Assembly: GCA_018375265.1 (NCBI GenBank)
Contig: JAHADO010000043.1
Location: 1 to 8,665, forward strand
Length of the DNA stretch: 8,665 bases
Direction: 5' to 3'
Source: Campylobacter concisus
GTDB taxonomy: Bacteria > Campylobacterota > Campylobacteria > Campylobacterales > Campylobacteraceae
Shown: piece after piece, positions 1 through 6,062 of the stretch
Layout: each line of letters opens with the position of its first letter
How positions within the stretch are numbered: position 1 is the stretch's first letter
Made by a program: the position numbers and the translations under genes
Notes under the pieces: model-generated
The model's input: the letters and a program-made list of their open reading frames with translations, nothing else
The model's database searches: none
What the model was told of the DNA's origin: nothing

Positions 1-28
1 TCGCAACTTCAAATTCAAGGATGAAGTA

Positions 29-499
29 ATGAAAAAAGCTTTTACTATGATCGAACTAATTCTCATTATAGTTGTCATCGGCATATTAGCTGCGATCGCT
101 ATCCCAAGGATCAGCGCTACAAGAGATGATGCGGTCTTAGTAAAGACTATGGCGGAGATTAGAACGGCTATCGAAGAGATAAATGCCTACTATATATCAC
201 AAGGCAAACTAGCCCTTGATACTACAAACAATAAAGTTAAATTTAAAGAGATGACAAATGCTGGGGTTTTAGATAGCTCTGGTGATCTTAGCTTTTTTTC
301 CAAAAATGAAAAGTGCATTTCATTAAAATTCTTTGCCGCAGATCAAAACTGCTTAGGAGTAGATATCAGCGAGCAAGGCCTATGCAAAAAGCTTTGGGAA
401 GCTCCAGAATTTAAGCGCTTTAGCCAGACTATGATAAGGCCAGCACAAGGAGCATTGCCAGCTCATATCAGCTTTAGCGCTGTTCGTATCGTTTTTTAG
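29..499 (+). CDS. Pseudopilin-like protein with type IV prepilin leader
   Basis: A 156-residue protein that begins MKKAFTMIELI, a class III (type IV prepilin) leader: two Lys, a short basic leader, cleavage expected between Ala4 and Phe5, Glu at mature position 5 (residue 9), then a hydrophobic helix to about residue 26 ending in AIAIPR. After it comes a helix rich in charged residues (about 27-60) and a small C-terminal domain with three Cys. Family knowledge: a prepilin peptidase cleaves such proteins and they assemble into a pilus or a type II secretion/competence pseudopilus at the inner membrane; Campylobacter uses such a system for DNA uptake. The substrate here cannot be told. The start is supported by AAGGA at 17-21, seven bases before ATG. 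The same frame stays open leftward to the window edge, but the leader motif fits only this start. A stop TAA at 27-29 of another frame overlaps the ATG by one base, suggesting an upstream co-transcribed gene. No terminator hairpin is seen after it. Confidence 0.85.
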   Translation: MKKAFTMIELILIIVVIGILAAIAIPRISATRDDAVLVKTMAEIRTAIEEINAYYISQGKLALDTTNNKVKFKEMTNAGVLDSSGDLSFFSKNEKCISLKFFAADQNCLGVDISEQGLCKKLWEAPEFKRFSQTMIRPAQGALPAHISFSAVRIVF

Positions 500-587
500 C
501 TAGATTTTTTATCAAAAGCTTTAAAGTCTGAAATTTACACTTAATTCTTGAAATTTTATAAAAATAAAGTCCAAAACTAATTTTTTC

Positions 588-616
588 TTGACAACAATAA
601 CATTTTTAGATACAAT
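588..616 (+). promoter_or_regulatory. Strong sigma70-type promoter of the tRNA cluster
   Basis: A perfect -35 box TTGACA lies at 588-593 and a -10 box TACAAT at 611-616, separated by exactly 17 bases. The five bases after the -10 are GCGAC, a GC-rich discriminator. A/T tracts precede the -35. Transcription should start near 623, leaving a leader of about 40 bases before tRNA-Pro. In proteobacteria such GC-rich discriminators are typical of stable-RNA promoters under stringent control; that control is inferred here. A perfect -35 box is uncommon in Campylobacter promoters, which fits a strongly expressed stable RNA operon. Confidence 0.85.
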
Positions 617-664
617 GCGACTTTTTAATGAGGTAGTGGCATAAACTTACAAACACGACTCAGG

Positions 665-742
665 CGGGGTGTAGCGCAGTCTGGTTAGCGCATCTGGTTT
701 GGGACCAGAGGGCCGAAGGTTCGAATCCTTTCACCCCGACCA
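665..742 (+). tRNA. tRNA-Pro(UGG)
   Basis: A complete cloverleaf. Acceptor CGGGGTG (665-671) pairs with CACCCCG (732-738), discriminator A739, encoded CCA 740-742. The anticodon stem TCTGG/CCAGA (693-697/705-709) encloses loop TTTGGGA with anticodon TGG at 700-702. The T arm GAAGG/CCTTT has loop TTCGAAT. It reads proline codons, chiefly CCA and CCG. First gene of the cluster behind the 588-616 promoter. Confidence 0.97.
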
Positions 743-751
743 TGTTAAATG

Positions 752-828
752 GTGAGTGTAGCTCAGTCGGTTAGAGCATCAGATTGTGGTCCTGAGGGTC
801 GTGGGTTCGATTCCCATCACTCACCCCA
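752..828 (+). tRNA. tRNA-His(GUG)
   Basis: Acceptor GTGAGTG (752-758) pairs with CACTCAC (818-824). Discriminator C825 lies opposite an encoded G at 751, the extra G-1 that identifies histidine tRNAs. CCA is encoded at 826-828. Anticodon GTG is at 786-788 in loop TTGTGGT. The anticodon stem is TCAGA (779-783) against CCTGA (791-795), so its loop-closing pair is A783 x C791, a mismatch. The T arm is GTGGG/CCCAT. It begins nine bases after tRNA-Pro. Confidence 0.97.
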
Positions 829-834
829 TTTTGG

Positions 835-911
835 GCGCTCGTAGCTCAATTGGATAGAGCGACAGACTTCGGATCTGTAGGTTATGGGTTCGACTCCTAT
901 CGGGCGCGCCA
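835..911 (+). tRNA. tRNA-Arg(UCG)
   Basis: Acceptor GCGCTCG (835-841) pairs with CGGGCGC (901-907), with one T-G wobble. Discriminator G908, encoded CCA 909-911. Anticodon stem ACAGA/TCTGT (862-866/874-878) with loop CTTCGGA and anticodon TCG at 869-871. T arm ATGGG/CCTAT (one G-T wobble) with loop TTCGACT. It reads CGA-type arginine codons. It starts six bases after tRNA-His. Confidence 0.97.
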
Positions 912-926
912 CTTGAAAGACTTTAT

Positions 927-1003
927 GCGCTCATAGCTCAGCTGGATAGAGCAACGGCCTTCTAAGCCGTAGGCCTCAGGTTCGAATCCTGATGGGCGTA
1001 CCA
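927..1003 (+). tRNA. tRNA-Arg(UCU)
   Basis: Acceptor GCGCTCA (927-933) faces TGGGCGT (993-999). The first pair is therefore G927-T999, a G1-U72 wobble in the RNA rather than the usual G-C. Discriminator A1000, encoded CCA 1001-1003. Anticodon stem ACGGC/GCCGT (954-958/966-970) with loop CTTCTAA and anticodon TCT at 961-963. T arm TCAGG/CCTGA with loop TTCGAAT. It reads AGA/AGG, the preferred arginine codons in AT-rich genomes. Confidence 0.96.
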
Positions 1004-1017
1004 CTTATTATTGTTGT

Positions 1018-1102
1018 GCGGATGTGGTGAAATTGGCAGACACGCCAGACTTAGGATCTGGTGCCCCACGGCGTGGAGGTTCAAGTCCTCTCATCCGCAC
1101 CA
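1018..1102 (+). tRNA. tRNA-Leu(UAG)
   Basis: An 85-base class II tRNA. Acceptor GCGGATG (1018-1024) pairs with CATCCGC (1092-1098), discriminator A1099, encoded CCA 1100-1102. Anticodon stem CCAGA/TCTGG (1045-1049/1057-1061) with loop CTTAGGA and anticodon TAG at 1052-1054. The long variable arm (about 1062-1075) is typical of leucine tRNAs. It reads CUN leucine codons. It is the last gene of the cluster; no clear GC-rich terminator hairpin follows, only a short T run at about 1105-1109. Confidence 0.97.
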
Positions 1103-1623
1103 TCTTTTTAAAATCCATCTTTAAAACTTCAAAAACTCGATTTTTATTTGAATTTATCAAATTTACTTATTCAAAATTTAGTAGAAATTTTCATTTATCA
1201 AACGATCTGCATTAAATTTATAAAATTTATAGATCAAATTCTTACGCCATTAGAAACAAAGAGATAGTAAAAACCTAGAGCAAGTTCGGTAGTGTCAAGG
1301 CAGCCGCTTTTAGTAATGCTTAAAGACGCGCGCTGTTTGGCTTGATGAGCTATTTTGAGCCATTTTTGATGAGTTTAATAACACACTTTTGACTTAAACA
1401 GATCGATCAGCGTGGGCAGAAAGATCGGTTAGTTGCAGACGAGGCACTATTGCTAAATTTGAGCGCAAATTTTAAAAATCTAGGGGTTAAATTTAGTCAT
1501 TTTGGGCATAAAATTTAAAAACGTTAAGGCCACGATGCTTAAAAACAATAGAGGTAGTCTATTTGAACTATTAGATAAGCATATTCTTGTGCGGTTTGTG
1601 GCAATTAGTCGTAAAGTCTAAAA

Positions 1624-2608
1624 ACATAAAATTTTAGGGCTAAATCTAGTTTTTTGGGTTTAAATTTAAAAATTTGGACGCTGCGATTTCAAATAATAAA
1701 ATAAGCCAAATTTGAAAGGTGGGCAGTAAATTTATCGGGTAAAGACGGCTTTTGTAGGTCGTATAATGTTAATGTTTATCAATGTAGCGAATTGGTTGCG
1801 GTTGATATGCCCACTAAATTTAACTACAAAACCAAATGAGATAGAAATTTATGGCTAAATTTGTTTGCTATGGCTTAAATTTTGAAGCTACGATACTTAA
1901 AAAAGAGACCAAATTTACAACGAAAGCGCTAAATTTGAGCTACCAGAAAAGATGCTTTTTTATGGTTTATTTCTGCGATGTCCTAATGGCTCGTGATAAT
2001 GGTGGATAGTTACGTTTGATACGCACTTACTAAATTTGACTATAAATAGAAATTTACGCCTAAATTTAAACATTTCGTGAGCTAAATTTAAAAAGATAAA
2101 ATAGGGTAATTTTACAAAAAGAAGTAATAAATTTGAACTACTAGAAAATGCTGATATTATGTGCGGGGGCATTGCTTGTGGCTATCGACAACGCAGTTGG
2201 TTATAGTTGATGTATTCTCATCAAAATTTTTAATAGCATAGAATTTACGACCAAATTTAACTATCTCAGGAGCCAAATTCTACTAATAAATTCACATCCT
2301 GAGCTAAATTTAAAGAGTAAAAACGGGGCGGATTGTAAATTTGTGCCATTAAAAACGTTTGCCTTGTGCCCGTGGCAGTATTTTGAGAACTAGTGACAAT
2401 GTAGCTAGCTATGATAGCTCTGCTCTTATTAAATTTAACGAGAAAACTTAGCAGCACGAAAATTTACGACGAAATTTAGTCGCTTCAGACTTAAATCTAA
2501 AATTTTACTAACAAATTTTTAGCCAAATTTACACTGACTTTGAAATTTACCCTGCAATCATCTTGACCTAAAAGCACATCTAGGTAGCAGTTTGCCTTTT
2601 TAATGGCA
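1624..2608. repeat. Field of diverged ~200-bp direct repeats
   Basis: Anchors recur in the same order. Anchor 1 resembles ATAGAAATTTACG followed by CTAAATTT; copies lie near 1624 (weak), 1841, 2046, 2238 and 2455, giving spacings of about 217, 205, 192 and 217. Anchor 2 resembles AATTTGAACTACTAGAAAA and occurs at 1561 (partial), 1931 and 2129. Anchor 3 resembles GGTTGATATGC, at 1800, 2014 and 2205, followed 4-10 bases later by CTAAATTTRACTA in the first two copies and by a weaker CAAAATTT in the third. The copies have diverged by many substitutions and small indels, so they are old or under weak constraint. The order of anchors, not single motifs, supports the call. AT-richness inflates apparent similarity, so exact unit boundaries are uncertain. 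Confidence 0.6.
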
Positions 2609-2613
2609 TAGAA
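2227..2613. repeat. Near-identical 17-base direct repeat pair in the repeat field
   Basis: TTTTTAATAGCATAGAA at 2227-2243 recurs as TTTTTAATGGCATAGAA at 2597-2613, 16 of 17 bases identical, 370 bases apart. The interval is close to two unit lengths of the ~200-bp repeat, and both copies overlap the ATAGAAATTT anchor. They are the best conserved pair I found in the field. Confidence 0.6.
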
Positions 2614-2825
2614 ATTTGTTTGCTTTTAGCTTTTTGATTAGGCGATAAAGCGTGCTTAAATTTACGAAAATATAAATTTAGTTGCGATCATGGTTTTATA
2701 GATAAATTCTAGCGCCAGTTGTTTTTCATAAGTGATATTTAGCACCTTAGAGTAGGTTGATTAGACTAATAACTATGGATCAAATTTAAGTCACAAGATG
2801 ATTTTGATTGAAACAGCAAAGGATC

Positions 2826-2855
2826 AAATTTAGCCCCCAAGCGAGGGCTAAATTT
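2826..2855 (-). terminator. Hairpin terminator after torA, possibly bidirectional
   Basis: A perfect 11-bp inverted repeat, AAATTTAGCCC (2826-2836) and GGGCTAAATTT (2845-2855), around an 8-base loop. It begins nine bases after the torA stop codon. The core TAGCCC/GGGCTA is GC-rich and the AAATTT flanks supply the A and T tracts on both strands. No longer T run follows on the - strand, so efficiency is uncertain. The symmetry would let it also stop + strand transcription coming from the tRNA side. Confidence 0.7.
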
Positions 2856-2864
2856 ATATAAATT

Positions 2865-5306
2865 CTACAAAGATTGCAAAATTTTTGGTTTAGAAAACGC
2901 AGTGATCGGTTTGATCTCGCCTTTGTATTTTTCTAAATTTACAAGGATTGTGTGTCCGCAGTTACTTTGAGCGATGCTAGATGTGCCTTTGTCGCGAGTT
3001 AGGACATTGACGCAGCCGTGCTTGCAAAGGCTCTTTTCGCCTAGCACTTCAGGATCGTACCATGCACCCTCGCAGATGGCGATGACGTGCTCTGGGATGA
3101 TGTCAGTGACAAGCGCACCGACTAAAATTTCGCCCCTGTCGTTAAATACTCTCACCACGTCGCCAGTTGCGATGCCTTTTGCTTTGGCGTCATTTACGTT
3201 TATGAGCATTGGCTCGCGTGCGCATACTTCAGCGTAGTTTCTGATTATTGAGTTATTTAGCTGTGAGTGGAGGCGGTATCTTGAGTGTGGGGTTGTGACG
3301 CTAAATGGATACTTTTTGGCTTTTTCGCTGCCAAGCCACTCAAACGGCTCGATCCAAGCAACGTGCGGCGCAAAGTCTTTGTAGCCAAATTTAGCGATAG
3401 TTGGAGAGTAGAGCTCTATCTTGCCAGATGGCGTACCTAGGCGGTTTTTGTGAGGATTTTCTCTAAAAGCGCTAAGCCTTGTGTAGTATCTGCTCGCTTC
3501 GTCATCTTGCTCAAATCTAACATATCCCTCTTTCCAAAACTCGTCAAAGCTTGGCATCTTGACATTTATGCCTTTGGCTTGCTCAGCTGCGTCTGCGTAA
3601 AATTCTTTCGCCCAGCCAAGTTCATCTTTGCCCTCTGTAAAGACCTCTTCTCTGCCCCAGCGTTTGCAAATTTGTGAGCAGATCCAATAATCACTTCTGC
3701 TCTCGCCCATAGGCTCTACGACAGGCTTGTAGGCTACGATGTACTCGTTTGTAGGCACGCTTTGGTTGATGTCATTTCTCTCGACTTCAAGGGCTACTGG
3801 CAAGACGATGTCGCTTAGTTTTGCTGTGCTTGTCCAAAATGGCTCAGCGGTTATTACGGTGTCAAATTTACGCCATGCTTTTACAGCGTTATTTACATCC
3901 TGATGCCTTGTAAACATCGATCCAGACGCCATGTAAGCCACTCTCATGTGTGGTAGCTTGATCTTTGAGCCGTCATAGTCTATCTCTTTGCCAGGGTTTT
4001 GCAAAGCCTCGATCGATCTTGAAGATGGGATGGTGACGTTTTTAAATTTCTTCCAAGGAGCGCCATCTACGTTGTCGTATTTCTCGCTGATGCTGGTGCT
4101 GATGCCTTTTAGTGACGGAGCGATCTTGTCTGTAGCGCCATTTGAGTGGTAGAGGTTAAACTCAAAGCCAAGTCCCTCTTTGCCGATCTGACCTAACATC
4201 GCGCTAAGTGTTACGATACCCCAAAAGCTCATCTCGCCGTGATCTTGTCTTTGAAGTGATCTGCCTGCGATGATGACGCTTGGCTCTTTTGCAAGTGCTG
4301 TTGCAAATTTTGCGATATCCTCAGCTTTTACTCCGCAAATTTTGCTAGCCCAGTTGATGTCTTTGACTACCTTGTCGGTTGTGCCAAGCAGGTAGTCTTT
4401 AAATTTATTAAAGCCAACTGTGTATTTTTTGATAAATTCTTCGTCATAAAGCTTGTTTTCATATAGATAGTGGCACATGCCAAGCATCATTGCTACGTCG
4501 GTATTTGGACGAACGATGATAGCTTCAGAGTCAAGGTATCTTGTGGTGTCGTTTTTAAAGACGCAAACGCTATAAGTTTTTATGCCTGCCTCTTTTATCT
4601 TTTTGATGCCAAGATAGCCATCATGTGTTGGTGGTTGCCATGAAATTTGATCAGTTACAAGTGGGTCAGTGCCCCAAAATACAACATTTTTAGCGTTTTT
4701 AGCGATGGCCTCCCACTTTGTCGGCGCATCATAAACGGCGCTGTTGCCTAGGACGTGAAGCATGATAACAAGGCCAGCTCCCGTTGAGTAGTCGCCACTC
4801 TCTTCTACGTATCCGCCAAGGACCTTTAGCATCCTGTGACCAACAGTCCTGCCCCAGCTGACCTTGCCGCTACCGCCCCACCAGTAGCACTCGCCATAGA
4901 TGCTCTCAGGGCCATATTTGTCAAAATTTTCTTTTAAAGCTTTTGCTGCTAGATCAAGGGCAGTCTCCCAGCTAACGCGCACAAATTCCTCTTTGCCACG
5001 AAGCTCGCTCTTTGCTGCGCCTTTTGCTTTTAGATAGCTCTTTCTTACGTATGGATAGAGTACGCGGCTCTCGTTTTGGATGAGGTCTGGCAAGCTGTTG
5101 TTCATGGTATTTGGAAATTTATCGCCCTCAAACGGATCGACGGAGACGATTTGGTTTGAGTTGGTATTTGCCCAAAATAGACCAAATCTATTTGCGCCAA
5201 AGGTCTTGCTTTGATCAAAGATGGTCTTAGTTACACCCTCTATCTTGTTTGCCTGCGCTGCTGTGGCAGCAAGTGCAGAAAATTTTATAAAATCTCGCCT
5301 TTTCAT
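2865..5306 (-). CDS. torA: Periplasmic TMAO/DMSO reductase, molybdopterin enzyme
   Basis: An 813-residue catalytic subunit of the DMSO reductase family, reducing trimethylamine N-oxide and related N- or S-oxides with a bis-molybdopterin guanine dinucleotide cofactor. It starts MKRRDFIKFSALAATAAQA, a twin-arginine (Tat) signal, so it is exported folded to the periplasm. There is no N-terminal four-Cys iron-sulfur motif, as in the TorA/DorA/BisC subgroup. GDYSTGAG at 171-178 matches the segment that carries the molybdenum-ligating Ser in this subgroup, so Ser174 is the likely ligand. The C-terminal cofactor-binding domain contains CVNVLTRDKGTS. Length is close to E. coli TorA and TorZ (about 810-850). 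AGGGAG precedes the ATG at a good distance. The mono-haem cytochrome gene ends 20 bp upstream, the same pairing as C. jejuni Cj0264c/Cj0265c, where the reductase accepts TMAO and DMSO. No TorD-type chaperone gene is nearby. Exact substrate preference is inferred. Confidence 0.93.
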   Translation of the reverse strand: MKRRDFIKFSALAATAAQANKIEGVTKTIFDQSKTFGANRFGLFWANTNSNQIVSVDPFEGDKFPNTMNNSLPDLIQNESRVLYPYVRKSYLKAKGAAKSELRGKEEFVRVSWETALDLAAKALKENFDKYGPESIYGECYWWGGSGKVSWGRTVGHRMLKVLGGYVEESGDYSTGAGLVIMLHVLGNSAVYDAPTKWEAIAKNAKNVVFWGTDPLVTDQISWQPPTHDGYLGIKKIKEAGIKTYSVCVFKNDTTRYLDSEAIIVRPNTDVAMMLGMCHYLYENKLYDEEFIKKYTVGFNKFKDYLLGTTDKVVKDINWASKICGVKAEDIAKFATALAKEPSVIIAGRSLQRQDHGEMSFWGIVTLSAMLGQIGKEGLGFEFNLYHSNGATDKIAPSLKGISTSISEKYDNVDGAPWKKFKNVTIPSSRSIEALQNPGKEIDYDGSKIKLPHMRVAYMASGSMFTRHQDVNNAVKAWRKFDTVITAEPFWTSTAKLSDIVLPVALEVERNDINQSVPTNEYIVAYKPVVEPMGESRSDYWICSQICKRWGREEVFTEGKDELGWAKEFYADAAEQAKGINVKMPSFDEFWKEGYVRFEQDDEASRYYTRLSAFRENPHKNRLGTPSGKIELYSPTIAKFGYKDFAPHVAWIEPFEWLGSEKAKKYPFSVTTPHSRYRLHSQLNNSIIRNYAEVCAREPMLINVNDAKAKGIATGDVVRVFNDRGEILVGALVTDIIPEHVIAICEGAWYDPEVLGEKSLCKHGCVNVLTRDKGTSSIAQSNCGHTILVNLEKYKGEIKPITAFSKPKILQSL

Positions 5307-5326
5307 ATTTTCTCCCTTATGAAAAT

Positions 5327-5896
5327 TTATTTTACTTTTTTGGCATTGTGTTGTAGGTATTTAAGCACTAAATTTAGATCAGTTTCATCAAGTGCAACAA
5401 ATTTCGCATCGACCATACCAGATAAATTTGCTGGCCACTGAGCAGCTGTAAAGCTGTTTGGCTCATGCAGTCTGTGACATGCTGAGCAGGTCTCTTCGTA
5501 AATTTTCTTTGCCTTTGCGTAAAGCTCTTTTTGGTTGCCACCAAGCGCGTCATTTGGCACTTCATAAACGCCATCAGCTTGATACCAAACCTCGCCGTAG
5601 TCATCTTCAAGATCTTTTACTTTTTTGAAATTTGCCTCGCTCTCGTTATCAAAAGCTACAAAAACTTCAGGATCTTCTACGCTTCTTTGAAGCTGAGCCA
5701 AGTAGTTTGCCGACACGACACCACTAACCTTGATCTTACTCGTTTTATCGCCTTTTTCTACGACCTCAACTGGCGTTAAAACCTCTATCTTACCGATCAT
5801 CTTGCCATCAAGTGTTATGTTTGCATCTTTTGCGATCACATCAGCACCAAAGGCAAGACTACAAGCTAGCACTGGGGCTAAAAATAGCATTTTCAT
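5327..5896 (-). CDS. Periplasmic mono-haem cytochrome c, electron donor to TorA
   Basis: A 189-residue protein with a Sec signal peptide (MKMLFLAPVLACSLAFGA, cleavage likely after Ala18) and one haem c site, CSACH at 137-141. The haem region continues with HEPNSFTAAQWP and SGM; Met161 is a plausible distal ligand. This stretch resembles, from memory, the C-terminal mono-haem domain of the pentahaem TorC/TorY cytochromes, without their NapC-like tetrahaem membrane part. The N-terminal half (19-125) is beta-rich looking and has no haem motif. Its place immediately before torA, and the C. jejuni Cj0265c precedent, suggest it passes electrons to the reductase in the periplasm. How it receives electrons is not shown; a separate quinol-cytochrome c route would be needed. 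The start is supported by AAGGA seven bases upstream. An in-frame ATG two codons later is the only close alternative. Confidence 0.9.
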   Translation of the reverse strand: MKMLFLAPVLACSLAFGADVIAKDANITLDGKMIGKIEVLTPVEVVEKGDKTSKIKVSGVVSANYLAQLQRSVEDPEVFVAFDNESEANFKKVKDLEDDYGEVWYQADGVYEVPNDALGGNQKELYAKAKKIYEETCSACHRLHEPNSFTAAQWPANLSGMVDAKFVALDETDLNLVLKYLQHNAKKVK

Positions 5897-5950
5897 TTGA
5901 CAATCCTTAAAAAAAGAAATTAAATGAATTTTATAACCAGCATGCTTAAA

Positions 5951-5979
5951 ATTATATTGCTATATTTAGAGAAAAGTAA
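5951..5979 (-). promoter_or_regulatory. Probable sigma70 promoter of the cytochrome-torA operon
   Basis: On the - strand a perfect TATAAT lies at 5956-5951, with a weak -35 (TTACTT, 5979-5974) at a spacing of 17. Transcription would begin near 5944, giving a leader of about 48 bases. The flgE terminator lies just upstream, so the operon needs its own promoter, and Campylobacter promoters commonly show a strong -10 and a poor -35. The leader carries a GCATGC palindrome near 5940-5945; its role, if any, is unknown. Confidence 0.55.
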
Positions 5980-6021
5980 GTATTTTAGGGGATTTGAAAG
6001 GGCTAAAGTAAATTTAAAGTT

Positions 6022-6046
6022 ATAAAAATAGGGCGATTGCTCGCCC
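6022..6046 (-). terminator. Rho-independent terminator after flgE
   Basis: On the - strand GGGCGA-GCAA-TCGCCC (6046-6031) forms a perfect 6-bp GC-rich stem with a tetraloop, followed by TATTTTTATA (6030-6021). It starts 16 bases after the flgE stop codon. A second, longer AT-rich inverted repeat (6004-6015 and 6047-6058) flanks it. It ends the fliK-flgD-flgE unit and separates it from the cytochrome-torA operon. Confidence 0.9.
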
Positions 6047-6062
6047 AAATTTACTTTAAGGA

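Larger units (their letters stand above)
1103..2825. other. Gene-poor AT-rich intergenic region between tRNA-Leu and torA
   Basis: About 1.7 kb without a credible coding sequence on either strand. Open frames are short (70 codons or fewer), lack ribosome-binding sites of the quality seen before the real genes here, and encode low-complexity Phe/Leu/Lys strings that follow from AAATTT-rich DNA. A hand count gives about forty AAATTT hexamers. From about 1624 onward the sequence is built from diverged direct repeats of about 200 bp (listed separately). The stretch 1240-1440 is less AT-rich and does not clearly fit the repeat; I could not assign it. No transposase fragment, no second copy of the tRNA-Leu 3' end and no recognisable small RNA was found. 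It could be a decayed island next to a tRNA gene, or a lineage-specific repeat field; the sequence does not decide. Confidence 0.7.

Noticed and set aside
500..587. Terminator after the pseudopilin gene (palindrome AAAGCTTT near 516)
   Set aside because: The palindrome has no loop, few GC pairs and no following T run.
1024..1215. Open frame of 63 codons on the + strand starting MVKLADTPDLGSG
   Set aside because: Its first third is the translated tRNA-Leu gene; this is a well-known false protein call over leucine tRNAs.
1240..1440. Small structured RNA (6S, SRP RNA or RNase P RNA) in the less AT-rich stretch
   Set aside because: I could not find the conserved core of any of these or a convincing long-range pairing.
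1960..2172. Open frame of 70 codons on the - strand in the intergenic region
   Set aside because: Phe/Leu/Lys-rich low-complexity product, no good ribosome-binding site, and it lies across two diverged repeat units.
2266..2457. Open frame of 63 codons on the - strand in the intergenic region
   Set aside because: No recognisable domain. Its partial likeness to the 1960-2172 frame is explained by the underlying DNA repeat.
1624..2608. CRISPR array
   Set aside because: The repeats are about 200 bp apart, diverged, and lack short identical repeats with regular spacers.
2974..3677. Two + strand open frames (2974-3237, 3450-3677)
   Set aside because: They are antisense to torA, which is intact and well supported over its whole length.
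5211..5779. Open frames on both strands inside the torA start and the cytochrome gene (5211-5441, 5374-5610, 5531-5779)
   Set aside because: They overlap genes with clear signal peptides and haem or molybdopterin motifs, and are out-of-frame or antisense shadows.
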